From a virus, in IMG/VR virus record IMGVR_UViG_3300034062_008749, positions 1 to 49,069 of that record: a stretch of 49,069 nt of DNA; one strand, written 5' to 3'. Within the stretch, counting starts at the first letter, position 1. Every line of letters begins with the position of its first letter. The position numbers were made by a program, and so were the translations under genes. The notes below the pieces were generated by a model. That model was not told the origin of the DNA. It saw only the letters and a list, made by a program, of their open reading frames with translations, and made no database searches. This document shows, one piece after another, positions 34,064 through 42,080 of the stretch.

Positions 34064-34447
34064 ATGGAAAATAAAGTAATAAAAGAAATTAATCCTGAGC
34101 TTGATAGTGAGCTTTTAGACGTGTTATCCGAAATGGAGAATTCTAATCAAGATGACGCATTTGTTGATACTAATAAGCTTTTTGAAAGATTTGATTTTGA
34201 AAGAGCATCAAAAGTTTTTGAAAAAGCAGAAAAAATTGCTAACTCAAAAAATGTCAATACAAATACAAATCAATCTAACGGATTAATAAATGAAGGTTAT
34301 TTAAGATATTTGATAAACTCTGAAATCAGAAAGGTATTTGATGATTTATCAGACAATCTTTCTTCACAAATATCATCACAATTAGAAAGAACTGTAGCAA
34401 TGATGATGCAATCAGTTCATAGAGAAAAAACAGATTTAAATGGATAA
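34064..34447 (+). CDS. Hypothetical helical protein
   Basis: A 127-aa acidic, helical protein (INPELDSELLDVLSEME near the start and LSSQISSQLERTVAMMMQ near the end) with a central Asn-rich linker. It overlaps the following gene by 8 bases. The arrangement of two helical blocks and a linker suits a scaffold-like or structural component. No family is recognised. Confidence 0.55.
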   Translation: MENKVIKEINPELDSELLDVLSEMENSNQDDAFVDTNKLFERFDFERASKVFEKAEKIANSKNVNTNTNQSNGLINEGYLRYLINSEIRKVFDDLSDNLSSQISSQLERTVAMMMQSVHREKTDLNG

Positions 34448-34730
34448 ATTAGATGCAAGAGTTGATAAACTTCTACAAAAAATTTCAAAGGAAGTTAATC
34501 ACGAACATATGGTAGATGAGGAGTATTTATATGAAAGCAAGGTTCATAATACAAATAGTTCTTCATTAGAACATCAGATTTACGAGCTTAAACAACAAGT
34601 TCAAAGATTAACAGAGATGATTGCTGGTCTTCAAGGAGCCACAGTTATTGAAGAAAGTAAATCAGATGAAGTACATTTGGTTATTATGGGGCACCATTTT
34701 AAAGGAAAAATGTCACCAGTTAAAAAATGA
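34440..34730 (+). CDS. Hypothetical coiled-coil protein
   Basis: A 96-aa protein with a probable coiled coil at about residues 41-65 (SLEHQIYELKQQVQRLTEMI). It overlaps the previous gene by 8 bases and the next by ATGA, so all three are likely co-translated. The last 25 residues form a short beta-like segment (VHLVIMGHHFKGK). The function is unknown. Confidence 0.55.
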   Translation: MDKLDARVDKLLQKISKEVNHEHMVDEEYLYESKVHNTNSSSLEHQIYELKQQVQRLTEMIAGLQGATVIEESKSDEVHLVIMGHHFKGKMSPVKK

Positions 34731-34993
34731 TACAAAGCAGAACATATAACAACGGAACAATTTTAGAATATTTCTTCAAGGTTTCACCCGAAAGCGGAAA
34801 AACCAAAAAAACTTCTGTTTTTATAAATTTAGCTACAGGTGAAAAGGTTGATCCAAAAAGTATTGCCTTGAAAATAGATTTTGCCTCTGAAAACAAATTT
34901 GCTGGCATCTGTTGTAATATAGCTTGTATTGATTCATGGATAACTATTGTCAACGATTGTTGGGTAGGTGAAGGTTTTAGCTGGGGAGTTTAA
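34727..34993 (+). CDS. Hypothetical small beta-rich protein with Cys cluster
   Basis: An 88-aa protein beginning MIQSRTYNNGTILEYFFKV with three cysteines close together (ICCNIACID). The start overlaps the previous stop as ATGA. Its last 17 bases overlap the end of the opposing T5orf172-type gene. No family is recognised. Confidence 0.5.
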   Translation: MIQSRTYNNGTILEYFFKVSPESGKTKKTSVFINLATGEKVDPKSIALKIDFASENKFAGICCNIACIDSWITIVNDCWVGEGFSWGV

Positions 34994-35549
34994 TAGAATC
35001 ATAAAAGTTTTCAATTAGAGTTAAATCCTCTTCAGAAAGATTAAACCATTCGCCATTTATCTTTTTTTTATTGAATTTAGAATGTAAAAATTTTTCAAGA
35101 AGTTTATAATCTTTCAAACAGTAAATTTTTTCAAATTCCCATTCGATTGGAAGTTTAACATTGAAAATTCTTGTTCTATCGTGAATTGATTTAGTTATTC
35201 CAATTTTATAACCGAGTTCTGATTTTATAATATAAACAAAACCAAAATCAACGTTTAAATTTGCCGAAAATCTTAAAAGGTCTTCGGCATTTTCTATTAT
35301 AGAAACTTCTTGAAAATTCACAAGTGCTATAAATACTTTACGATTTTTAGAAGTTCTTATTTTGAAAAGCAAAATTTTATTTATGATGGTACCTTGAAGT
35401 TCATAAGAAAATTCTTCACACTCTTTTTCAAAATAATAATCATCTAAATAAAATATGGGTTCTTTAGAAAGTTCTTTGATTCTATTATAATATTTTGAAG
35501 CGTTCTTTTGAAGAATAAATCCTGCTTTAAGAATATAACTTTCGTTCAT
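34977..35549 (-). CDS. T5orf172-type (GIY-YIG-like) putative endonuclease
   Basis: A 190-aa protein whose C-terminal 90 residues fit the T5orf172 / MUG113 branch of the GIY-YIG fold. Signs are FVYIIKSELGYKIGITKSI with a following Arg (DRTR), a central LPIEWEFEKIY strand, then KLLEKFLHSKF and INGEWFNLSEE. The N-terminal half is unassigned. The gene is alone on the minus strand and converges with the 88-aa gene, an orientation common for mobile or homing-type additions in phages. Nuclease activity is inferred from the family and not proven for this branch. Confidence 0.7.
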   Translation of the reverse strand: MNESYILKAGFILQKNASKYYNRIKELSKEPIFYLDDYYFEKECEEFSYELQGTIINKILLFKIRTSKNRKVFIALVNFQEVSIIENAEDLLRFSANLNVDFGFVYIIKSELGYKIGITKSIHDRTRIFNVKLPIEWEFEKIYCLKDYKLLEKFLHSKFNKKKINGEWFNLSEEDLTLIENFYDSIKLPS

Positions 35550-35577
35550 TTTTATTTTTAATCTATTCTATGGATAT

Positions 35578-35585
35578 TATAAATA
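35578..35585 (+). promoter_or_regulatory. TATAAATA box before the GT-B glycosyltransferase gene
   Basis: An exact TATAAATA ends 6 nt before the ATG at 35592, in the 42-nt spacer between divergent genes. The intervening bases are almost all A. Confidence 0.5.
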
Positions 35586-35591
35586 AAAAAT

Positions 35592-36749
35592 ATGTCAAAA
35601 GTTAAAGTATTAGTAGTTGAAGTTAAAAATGCTGGAGTAGGCAAATTTAGATTTAGTGATCCGCATATAACATTGCAAAAAAACCATAAGGATGATTTTA
35701 TTGTCGATATTATGGATAATCCTCCTATTGAAGATAAAGATTTCATTTCATTTTATGACATCATTGTATTACAAGGAACGGTTGTTATGAATGACAACCT
35801 TTTTAAAATTCTTGAGAATCTTAAAAAGCAAGGTCTTAAAATTGTTTTAGATATTGATGATTATTGGAGATTGAGTCCAAGCCACGCAATGTATAAAAAA
35901 ATGGAAGAGACTTATAAAACATTGGTTGAAAGATTAAAAATTGCAGATTTGATTACTACGACTACAGTTAATCTTGCAAGAGAACTTTTGAGATTTAATA
36001 AAAATGTTAAAGTTCTTGAGAATGCTATAAACCCTGAAGAAGATCAATTCATTAGTAATCCTATTGAATCAAATAAAGTTAGAATTGGATGGGCTGGTGG
36101 TTCAAGCCACTTAGAAGATTTAAAGTGCCTTGGAGGTTTATCCAATCATATTCATAATAAGCATTATAATGAAGTACAATTAATCATGGCAGGATTTGAT
36201 AACAAGATCCGAAACATACAAACAGGTGAAATAACTACCACCAAAAGACCCGAACTTTGGATGCAGTGTGAAATGTTGTTTACCAACAACTACAAAATGA
36301 AAGATGATAATTATATACACTATCTTTTACATCCAAGAGAAGAAGAGTATGAAAATATTCAAGAACAATCTTATAAAAGAGTTTGGAGTAAACCCATTCA
36401 TTCTTACGCAAAATGTTATAATGAGATTGATATAGCTTTGGCACCTCTGAAAATTAATACTTTTAATACTATGAAATCTCAGTTAAAAGTTCTTGAAGCA
36501 GGATTCCATAAGAAACCTCTGATTGCAAGTGAAATTTATCCATACCAACTTGATATAGTTCATGGTAAAAACGGATTTCTCGTTCCAGAAAAAAGAAATC
36601 ATAAGGAATGGTATGAATATTCAAAAGCATTGATTAGAAATGAAAATATGAGAAAAGAAATGGGTGAAGCATTGTATGAAACAGTTAAAGATAAGTATGA
36701 TCTAAATAATGTGACACGCAAAAGAGCATCACTTTATAAAAATCTTTAG
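35592..36749 (+). CDS. GT-B fold glycosyltransferase (GT4-like)
   Basis: This 385-aa enzyme has the two Rossmann halves of a GT-B transferase. KIVLDIDDYW near residue 95 lies in the first half. The second half contains KVRIGWAGGSSHLED near 165, a DIALAPL strand near 280 and KSQLKVLEAGFHKKPLIAS near 297-315, which includes the Glu that contacts the nucleotide-sugar ribose in GT4 enzymes. No membrane segment is present. It probably transfers a sugar from a nucleotide donor. It is separated from the main glycosyltransferase cluster by about 4 kb of nucleotide-metabolism genes. The acceptor is unknown. Confidence 0.8.
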   Translation: MSKVKVLVVEVKNAGVGKFRFSDPHITLQKNHKDDFIVDIMDNPPIEDKDFISFYDIIVLQGTVVMNDNLFKILENLKKQGLKIVLDIDDYWRLSPSHAMYKKMEETYKTLVERLKIADLITTTTVNLARELLRFNKNVKVLENAINPEEDQFISNPIESNKVRIGWAGGSSHLEDLKCLGGLSNHIHNKHYNEVQLIMAGFDNKIRNIQTGEITTTKRPELWMQCEMLFTNNYKMKDDNYIHYLLHPREEEYENIQEQSYKRVWSKPIHSYAKCYNEIDIALAPLKINTFNTMKSQLKVLEAGFHKKPLIASEIYPYQLDIVHGKNGFLVPEKRNHKEWYEYSKALIRNENMRKEMGEALYETVKDKYDLNNVTRKRASLYKNL

Positions 36750-36815
36750 AAAATATGAACTTTCTTTGGAAAGTATAGGTTAATTACTCTGAACAACATT
36801 TTAAAACTATACACA

Positions 36816-37373
36816 ATGCACAATTTAGAAGAAATCGAAAAATCTGTAGAAAAAACCAGAAAGATTATACAAGAATCAATGTCGATTCAAGAGTCTCTTG
36901 CAAAGGGTGAATATACATATAGCCTTCAAAAGAAAGTTAAAATTTATTCTAGAGGTGGTGAAGGGTTTATTCCCGAATACAAAACGCAAGGCTCCTCTGG
37001 ATTAGATGTATGCGCTTATCTACAAGAACCTAAAGTAATCCAACCAATGGAAATTACATTGATTCCTACAGGGATTTATGTAGACATTCCAGATGACTAT
37101 GAAATTCAATTGAGAGCAAGAAGTGGCACTGCCTATAAGAAAGGTATCACACTTATTAATTGTATTGGAACCATCGATGATGATTATGTAGATGAAATTA
37201 AAGTAGCAGTTATCAATCTTTCAGGTAAAGAGCAGGTTATTGAACCTAAAGAAAGGATTGCTCAAATGATTTTCTCAAAAGTAGATAAACTTCAATGGGA
37301 AATTGTAGATTCTCCTGAAGATTTTAATTCTAAAGACCGTACAGGTGGGTTTGGTTCAACTGGTATAAAATAA
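36816..37373 (+). CDS. dut: Trimeric dUTPase
   Basis: This 185-aa dUTP diphosphatase shows all five motifs in order: GSSGLDVCA, ARSGTA, IGTIDDDYVDEIKV with the catalytic Asp, RIAQMIF, and C-terminal RTGGFGSTG. It hydrolyses dUTP to dUMP, keeping uracil out of DNA and feeding dTMP synthesis. Motif 3 has Val where many homologues have Arg (DYxGE). An N-terminal helical extension of about 40 residues precedes the core. It follows a 66-nt gap that may contain a promoter, although I see no convincing consensus there. Confidence 0.92.
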   Translation: MHNLEEIEKSVEKTRKIIQESMSIQESLAKGEYTYSLQKKVKIYSRGGEGFIPEYKTQGSSGLDVCAYLQEPKVIQPMEITLIPTGIYVDIPDDYEIQLRARSGTAYKKGITLINCIGTIDDDYVDEIKVAVINLSGKEQVIEPKERIAQMIFSKVDKLQWEIVDSPEDFNSKDRTGGFGSTGIK

Positions 37374-37379
37374 TAAATT

Positions 37380-37973
37380 ATGACTGACAGATTTTATATA
37401 AACGATCTTTGGCAAATATTCGATGAAGCGGATTTCTTGATAACAGGAAGCCCAAAGGGTGTCGGATTCACAACATTCATAACTGAATGGGCTGCTGAAA
37501 ATATGTTTTTGAAAGAAGATTATTCAATATTGATTCTCACCAAAGACAGAAAAACTCAAATCGATATAATTTTCAAAATTCTTGAGAACTATAAATATTA
37601 TCATGAGAATGGTGTTGAAAGAGATGGCAATATCTTATATTCTCTGAAGAAAAATTTATCTGTCACTGGAGTGTTTTGTTATGACGAAATAAATATAAAC
37701 GAAATTTATGATTTTTATGATTGCATCATTATTGATTCAGATGACTATTCTGAACGCTTATATAAAAGTATAGACCATATGATGGGGATAACATCAAAAT
37801 TAATATTCAATACTTACGATGTACCCCAAAGTATATTTTACAACTACCAAGATGCACCAAAAATTGTTTTGGCATCTGAACATAATAAAAAATTGAAAAA
37901 AAAACTTAGTAATTCTTATTCAGAAATTGTAAACTTTGATCGAATTTTAGATGGCAAATTTGAAGAATATTAA
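37380..37973 (+). CDS. Degenerate P-loop NTPase-like protein
   Basis: A 197-aa protein with a single nucleotide-binding-like core. LITGSPKGVGFTTFITEW occupies the place of a Walker A loop but lacks the GK[ST] lysine, LILTKDRKTQIDIIF resembles the next strand and helix, and CIIIDSDDY resembles Walker B. The layout recalls the ATPase half of phage terminases or recombinases, but the protein is too short and the loop is altered, so hydrolysis is doubtful. It overlaps the next gene by 23 bases. Confidence 0.5.
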   Translation: MTDRFYINDLWQIFDEADFLITGSPKGVGFTTFITEWAAENMFLKEDYSILILTKDRKTQIDIIFKILENYKYYHENGVERDGNILYSLKKNLSVTGVFCYDEININEIYDFYDCIIIDSDDYSERLYKSIDHMMGITSKLIFNTYDVPQSIFYNYQDAPKIVLASEHNKKLKKKLSNSYSEIVNFDRILDGKFEEY

Positions 37974-38988
37974 AGAAACCTTAAATCTTGGAGATTTAGC
38001 AATTGTTCCTGCTATTTTATCAGATATTGATAGTAGAAACGATGTTATGACAACTTATACAAATGGTCAATCACCATTTTTTGTGGCTCCAATGGATACA
38101 GTCCTTAACAAGGAAAATTATAAACTTTTTATGGAGTCAGGTTTAAATATCTGTCTTCCAAGAGGAATATATCTCGAAGAGAACACTCCAAATATATTTG
38201 AAAGTTACTCTTTAGATGAGTTTATTCAAAAATTTATAAAGAATCAAGAGCAGCCTAAACATTGGTATATTCATATTGATATAGCAAATGGTCACATGTC
38301 AAAACTTTTCAATGCTTGTGCTGATGCAAAAGATATATATGGAAAGGATTTGATTCTTATGATTGGTAATATTGCAAATCCAGAAACATATGCAAGTTTT
38401 GCTGAAATTGGTGTGGATTATTGCAAATTTGGTATAGGAATGGGAGCAGTATGCACCACCACAACTCATACAGGTGTTCATTATCCAATGGCATCTTTAC
38501 TTATGGAAGCAAGAATGATCAAAGAAAAAGCAGGTTATTCTACTAATATCATTGCAGATGGAGGTATTTCTTCAACAGCAGATGTAAATATAGCTTTAGC
38601 ATGTGGTGCAGACTTCGTTATGATGGGAAGTATTTTCAACAAAACAAATGAAGCTTGCGGACAAGCATATCTTTTAAACCGAATTCCAATTCCAAATATA
38701 AGTGTAGCATTTTTCAAAAGACTTGGTTTTAAAGTCTATAGAAAATATAGGGGAATGAGTACTACAGAAGTACAAAAATCCTGGAGAAAAAAAATACTAC
38801 GTCCTAGTGAAGGTATACACAAAAGAAACGAAGTTCAATTTACTTTAGAAGAATTAATTTCTAATTTAAATCACAGACTTGCAACAGCTATGAGTTATAC
38901 TGGAGATAAGTATCTGGAAACTTTTGTTGCAGGTGAAACTGAACTTGTTAAAAAAACAACAGATACAAATAATCGAGTAAACAAATGA
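37951..38988 (+). CDS. guaC: GMP reductase-like enzyme (IMPDH/GMPR family)
   Basis: This 345-aa TIM-barrel protein has FFVAPMDTVLN near residue 45, HIDIANGHM near 108, IADGGISSTADVNIALACGADFVMMGSIF near 198-225 and the Cys loop FGIGMGAVCTTTTHTGVHYP with catalytic Cys168. The TGVxYP form and absence of CBS domains favour GMP reductase (NADPH-dependent GMP to IMP) over IMP dehydrogenase; the length equals that of GuaC. Family members usually read GIGPGSxCTTR, so Met and Ala replacements and loss of Arg are unusual. It is co-transcribed with dUTPase, suggesting adjustment of purine pools during replication. Confidence 0.75.
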   Translation: MANLKNIKETLNLGDLAIVPAILSDIDSRNDVMTTYTNGQSPFFVAPMDTVLNKENYKLFMESGLNICLPRGIYLEENTPNIFESYSLDEFIQKFIKNQEQPKHWYIHIDIANGHMSKLFNACADAKDIYGKDLILMIGNIANPETYASFAEIGVDYCKFGIGMGAVCTTTTHTGVHYPMASLLMEARMIKEKAGYSTNIIADGGISSTADVNIALACGADFVMMGSIFNKTNEACGQAYLLNRIPIPNISVAFFKRLGFKVYRKYRGMSTTEVQKSWRKKILRPSEGIHKRNEVQFTLEELISNLNHRLATAMSYTGDKYLETFVAGETELVKKTTDTNNRVNK

Positions 38989-39494
38989 GTTTAACAGGAA
39001 TAACTGCTCAAACTATTTTCATTGATGAAAAAGAAAAACAATTTTTTGAATATGTTTATGATATAGTTTTAAAAGATAAGTATTATTATTTCATTTCAGA
39101 GTCTTTTGAAGAATATTATTTTATTATGATTGATACAATCGAATATTATAAAAAATTAGAACAATATGAAAAATGTGCTATCTTGAAAAAAAATATTGAT
39201 TCATATATTGAAAAAATCCCAAAGAACATTGATGAAGCTATAGAGTATCTTGTTAATATCACTCCAGAGAATAAAATAGATGACTTTGAAAATTTTGACG
39301 AATTTTCTTTTGCTATAGAACTACATCCAACAGTTGGCAAAAAAATAATCGATATATGGCTTCTGAGAAACGAAAAAAGCTCTGTTAGAAATTTCTTCCT
39401 CAAAGAATATAAAATGAAAAATCCAGATGAAATTGCTAATACTATCTTGAAAAATTATATTTCTTTTGTTAAAGCAAAAAAATCTACTTCATAA
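38985..39494 (+). CDS. Hypothetical helical protein
   Basis: A 169-aa acidic helical protein starting with an ATGA overlap with the GMP reductase-like gene. It has many Tyr, Phe and Glu residues and no recognisable motif. The stop codon sits inside a terminator hairpin, so it is the last gene of the unit that begins with dUTPase. The function is unknown. Confidence 0.55.
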   Translation: MSLTGITAQTIFIDEKEKQFFEYVYDIVLKDKYYYFISESFEEYYFIMIDTIEYYKKLEQYEKCAILKKNIDSYIEKIPKNIDEAIEYLVNITPENKIDDFENFDEFSFAIELHPTVGKKIIDIWLLRNEKSSVRNFFLKEYKMKNPDEIANTILKNYISFVKAKKSTS

Positions 39495-39502
39495 GTAGAT
39501 TT
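39480..39502 (+). terminator. Terminator overlapping the stop codon of the 169-aa gene
   Basis: AAATCTACTT and AAGTAGATTT form a 10-bp stem with a 3-nt loop, followed by a run of T. The TAA stop lies in the loop and first right-arm bases. Confidence 0.9.
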
Positions 39503-39538
39503 TTTTTTGTTTTACAAAAGAATATTTATATAAAAAGA

Positions 39539-40516
39539 ATGCCACAAAATTTCAAAACTGAATTATCAAATTTCAAAAGAGAGTATTCTATTCCAAGTTT
39601 AAGTTTAAGTTTAGTTCAGTATAACGATGACCTTTCAAAAGGAAAATATTTGTTCTCCTTTAAAGAAGGAGACATTTCAAATGATACCCCATTTTTTGCC
39701 CAAAGTGTAAGCAAATTACATGTAAAAATTTTGATATTGAAATTGATAGAATCAGGTGCCATGAATTTGAAAGATAAAATTTTTAAATGGATTGATCCTG
39801 TTAGAAATGGAAAAAATATTATCAATTTTTATGATTGGAATAAATGGGCTGAAATTACAATAGAAGATTGTTTGAAGCATAAAAGTGGCATACCTGATTT
39901 TCTTAATGAAATACCAGATTTTGCGTATTATAATGATAACGCACCGCAAAACTTCAATTGGGTGGATATATTAAGAGCTTTGGGAAAATATCCACTTCAT
40001 TTTAATCCTGGTTCTGATGAATCTTACAGTAACAGCAATTTTTATATTTTGTTATCAATAGCAGAATTGATAACAAAGACAAAATGGAATGTTCTTTTGA
40101 AAGAGGAAGTTTTAGAACCTGCAGGATGTTCAAACAGCGCAGCTGTAGATTTTCAAGATTATAGCATGTGGAATATGATTGGGTATCTTTATAAAGACAA
40201 TACAAAAGAAGTTGTTAGAGCTGATGAATGGTCAAATGATTTTGCAAAAGGACTAATTTATACATCTATAAATGATTTACATAAATTCTCAAGAGCTTTA
40301 TTGACTAATAAGATAATCAAAAGAAGTACATTGTATCATTTTTTTGATAACAAAACAAATCCTGTCGGAGGATTGGGAGCAGGGGATACAGGAACAATTG
40401 TCTATTATATGTTTGATTTTGAATCCAAAAAAAGTATGGTAATAGTTTCAAACTTGTTTGCTGAAGAAATTATGGATAAAATTATAGAATTAGGTGATAA
40501 AGCTTTAAATATGTAA
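39539..40516 (+). CDS. Beta-lactamase-fold serine hydrolase
   Basis: This 325-aa protein of the class C beta-lactamase / penicillin-binding-like family has SxxK as SVSK (Ser56, Lys59) and the second motif YSN (Tyr163-Asn165). ITIEDCLKHKSGIPDF and PGSDESYSNSNFYILLSIAE are typical surrounding segments. The third motif, normally KTG or HxG, appears as GAGDTG and lacks Lys or His, so the substrate probably differs from penicillins. There is no signal peptide, so it acts in the cytoplasm or in the virion. It has its own transcription unit between two terminators. Possible roles are esterase, amidase or peptidoglycan-linked hydrolase. Confidence 0.8.
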   Translation: MPQNFKTELSNFKREYSIPSLSLSLVQYNDDLSKGKYLFSFKEGDISNDTPFFAQSVSKLHVKILILKLIESGAMNLKDKIFKWIDPVRNGKNIINFYDWNKWAEITIEDCLKHKSGIPDFLNEIPDFAYYNDNAPQNFNWVDILRALGKYPLHFNPGSDESYSNSNFYILLSIAELITKTKWNVLLKEEVLEPAGCSNSAAVDFQDYSMWNMIGYLYKDNTKEVVRADEWSNDFAKGLIYTSINDLHKFSRALLTNKIIKRSTLYHFFDNKTNPVGGLGAGDTGTIVYYMFDFESKKSMVIVSNLFAEEIMDKIIELGDKALNM

Positions 40517-40526
40517 GATTATAACA

Positions 40527-40550
40527 AAAAGGTCTCATCAGAGACCTTTT
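40527..40550 (+). terminator. Terminator after the serine hydrolase gene
   Basis: AAAAGGTCTC and GAGACCTTTT form a 10-bp stem around ATCA, followed by additional T residues. It isolates the hydrolase gene from the glycosyltransferase cluster. Confidence 0.9.
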
Positions 40551-40586
40551 TTATTTTCATAAGAAAATTAATTATATTAATTAAAA

Positions 40587-42080
40587 ATGATATCTATTTT
40601 CTTTTCAACTCGTGAGGAGTCAAATGAATATAAAGAAGTTCTTCAGAAGACTTGCACATTACCAGATGTTGAAATTATACAATTTGTAAACAAAAATACA
40701 CACTCTCTTTCGGAAGCATATAATACTGCTCTTGAACAATCAAAATATCCAATATTAGTCTGTGTTCACGATGACATCCATTTAGAAAAAGGTTGGGATA
40801 AAATCATTTATGACCATTTTAATTCATCAGATTTCGGTATTTTAGGAATGGCTGGAACTACTGAAATAGATGAAACAGGAATGTGGTGGAGAAAAAGACA
40901 TTTGATGGTAGGCGAAGTTGCGCACCGAGATAAGCAGGGAAAATGGACTGAAATGAGTTACAGTTACAAAGCTCCTGGCAAAATACATCAAGTTGCTTGT
41001 ATCGATGGGTTATTTATGGCGATCCATAAAGAAAGAATAAAATCAAACTTTGATGAGGAATTCAAAGGCTTCCATTTTTACGACATACCCTGTTGCCTTA
41101 GAAATTCAATTGAAGGAGTAAAAATAGGTGTAATTTTCGATTTTAAAATCAAACATGAATCCATTGGAATGGTTTCAGAAGATTGGAATAAAAGCAGGGA
41201 ATTATTTACTCTAAAATATAAAGATAATCTTCCTTTAGAAATTAATCAATTTCCCTTTGTAAGCAATAAAGATGTTAATATTAAGAATGAACCATCTTTA
41301 GCTATAATAATTCATTCTAAAGACAATTTTGAACGTTTAAAGGAATGTATTGAAAGTCTTAAGAAGACAAATTATTCAAATTACCAGATTTATATTGCGG
41401 ATACAGGTTCAAATGAAGAAAATATTGCTTCTATTGAAGAATATGTGTATTATGATAAAAAACTTAACCTTTTATATTATGATTACAGTCATTATGCAAG
41501 TGTTAACAATGATATAGTATTCAATTATATTGACAAGGGAACTGAATTAGTTTTATTTTGTGATAGTGGTATTGAAATGATTAATGATGCAATTTCAATC
41601 ATGGTTAGCGAATGTCTTAAGAATAAAAAAGAAATTGGAACAGTAGGGTGTAGATTACATTTCAAAGACAATAAAATCCAACATGGAGGCATTGTCTGTT
41701 ATATGAATAAAGAAAACCGAATGGGATTCACTAATCAAGGAATAAGAACAGTTTTTGGAGCCTCTTTCAAAAAAGAAGAAAATATTTTTGGCAATACTAA
41801 AAACTTTTTTATGATTAGAAAGGCTTTGTTTATAGGAATTGGAGGATTTGATACAAGTCCTGAAGAAAGTTATGAAGACATTCTTTTGAGTATAGAATGT
41901 ATTTTAAGGAATTATAAGAATATTTATGTGGGAGAAGCTGCTTGTTTTACTAATGAAATTTCAGATAAAAAAGACGTTGAAAAATTAAGAAATGAACAGA
42001 AAGTAGCTATAAATCTTATTGCCCCTAAATTCTCAAAATACCAAAAGAAACTTAAAAACTTCATAGTACAGTTAGGATGA
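40587..42080 (+). CDS. Two-domain glycosyltransferase (GT2-like)
   Basis: This 497-aa protein has two GT-A units. The first (about 1-210) has SLSEAYNTALEQSKYPILV and CVHDDIHLEKGWD with the metal-binding Asp-Asp. The second (about 230-497) starts SLAIIIHSKDNFERLKECI, has IADTGSNEENI, and LVLFCDSGIEM where a DxD-like motif is expected but only one Asp is clear. GGFDTSPEESYEDILLSIE near 430 fits the catalytic-base region (ED). It begins the glycan cluster after a terminator. Fusion of two transferases suggests sequential or repeating sugar addition. The acceptor is unknown. Confidence 0.75.
   Translation: MISIFFSTREESNEYKEVLQKTCTLPDVEIIQFVNKNTHSLSEAYNTALEQSKYPILVCVHDDIHLEKGWDKIIYDHFNSSDFGILGMAGTTEIDETGMWWRKRHLMVGEVAHRDKQGKWTEMSYSYKAPGKIHQVACIDGLFMAIHKERIKSNFDEEFKGFHFYDIPCCLRNSIEGVKIGVIFDFKIKHESIGMVSEDWNKSRELFTLKYKDNLPLEINQFPFVSNKDVNIKNEPSLAIIIHSKDNFERLKECIESLKKTNYSNYQIYIADTGSNEENIASIEEYVYYDKKLNLLYYDYSHYASVNNDIVFNYIDKGTELVLFCDSGIEMINDAISIMVSECLKNKKEIGTVGCRLHFKDNKIQHGGIVCYMNKENRMGFTNQGIRTVFGASFKKEENIFGNTKNFFMIRKALFIGIGGFDTSPEESYEDILLSIECILRNYKNIYVGEAACFTNEISDKKDVEKLRNEQKVAINLIAPKFSKYQKKLKNFIVQLG

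Noticed and set aside
36750-36815. Possible Bacteroidota-type promoter before dUTPase
   Set aside because: I looked for a TTTG / TAnnTTTG pair and found only partial matches; not enough to annotate.
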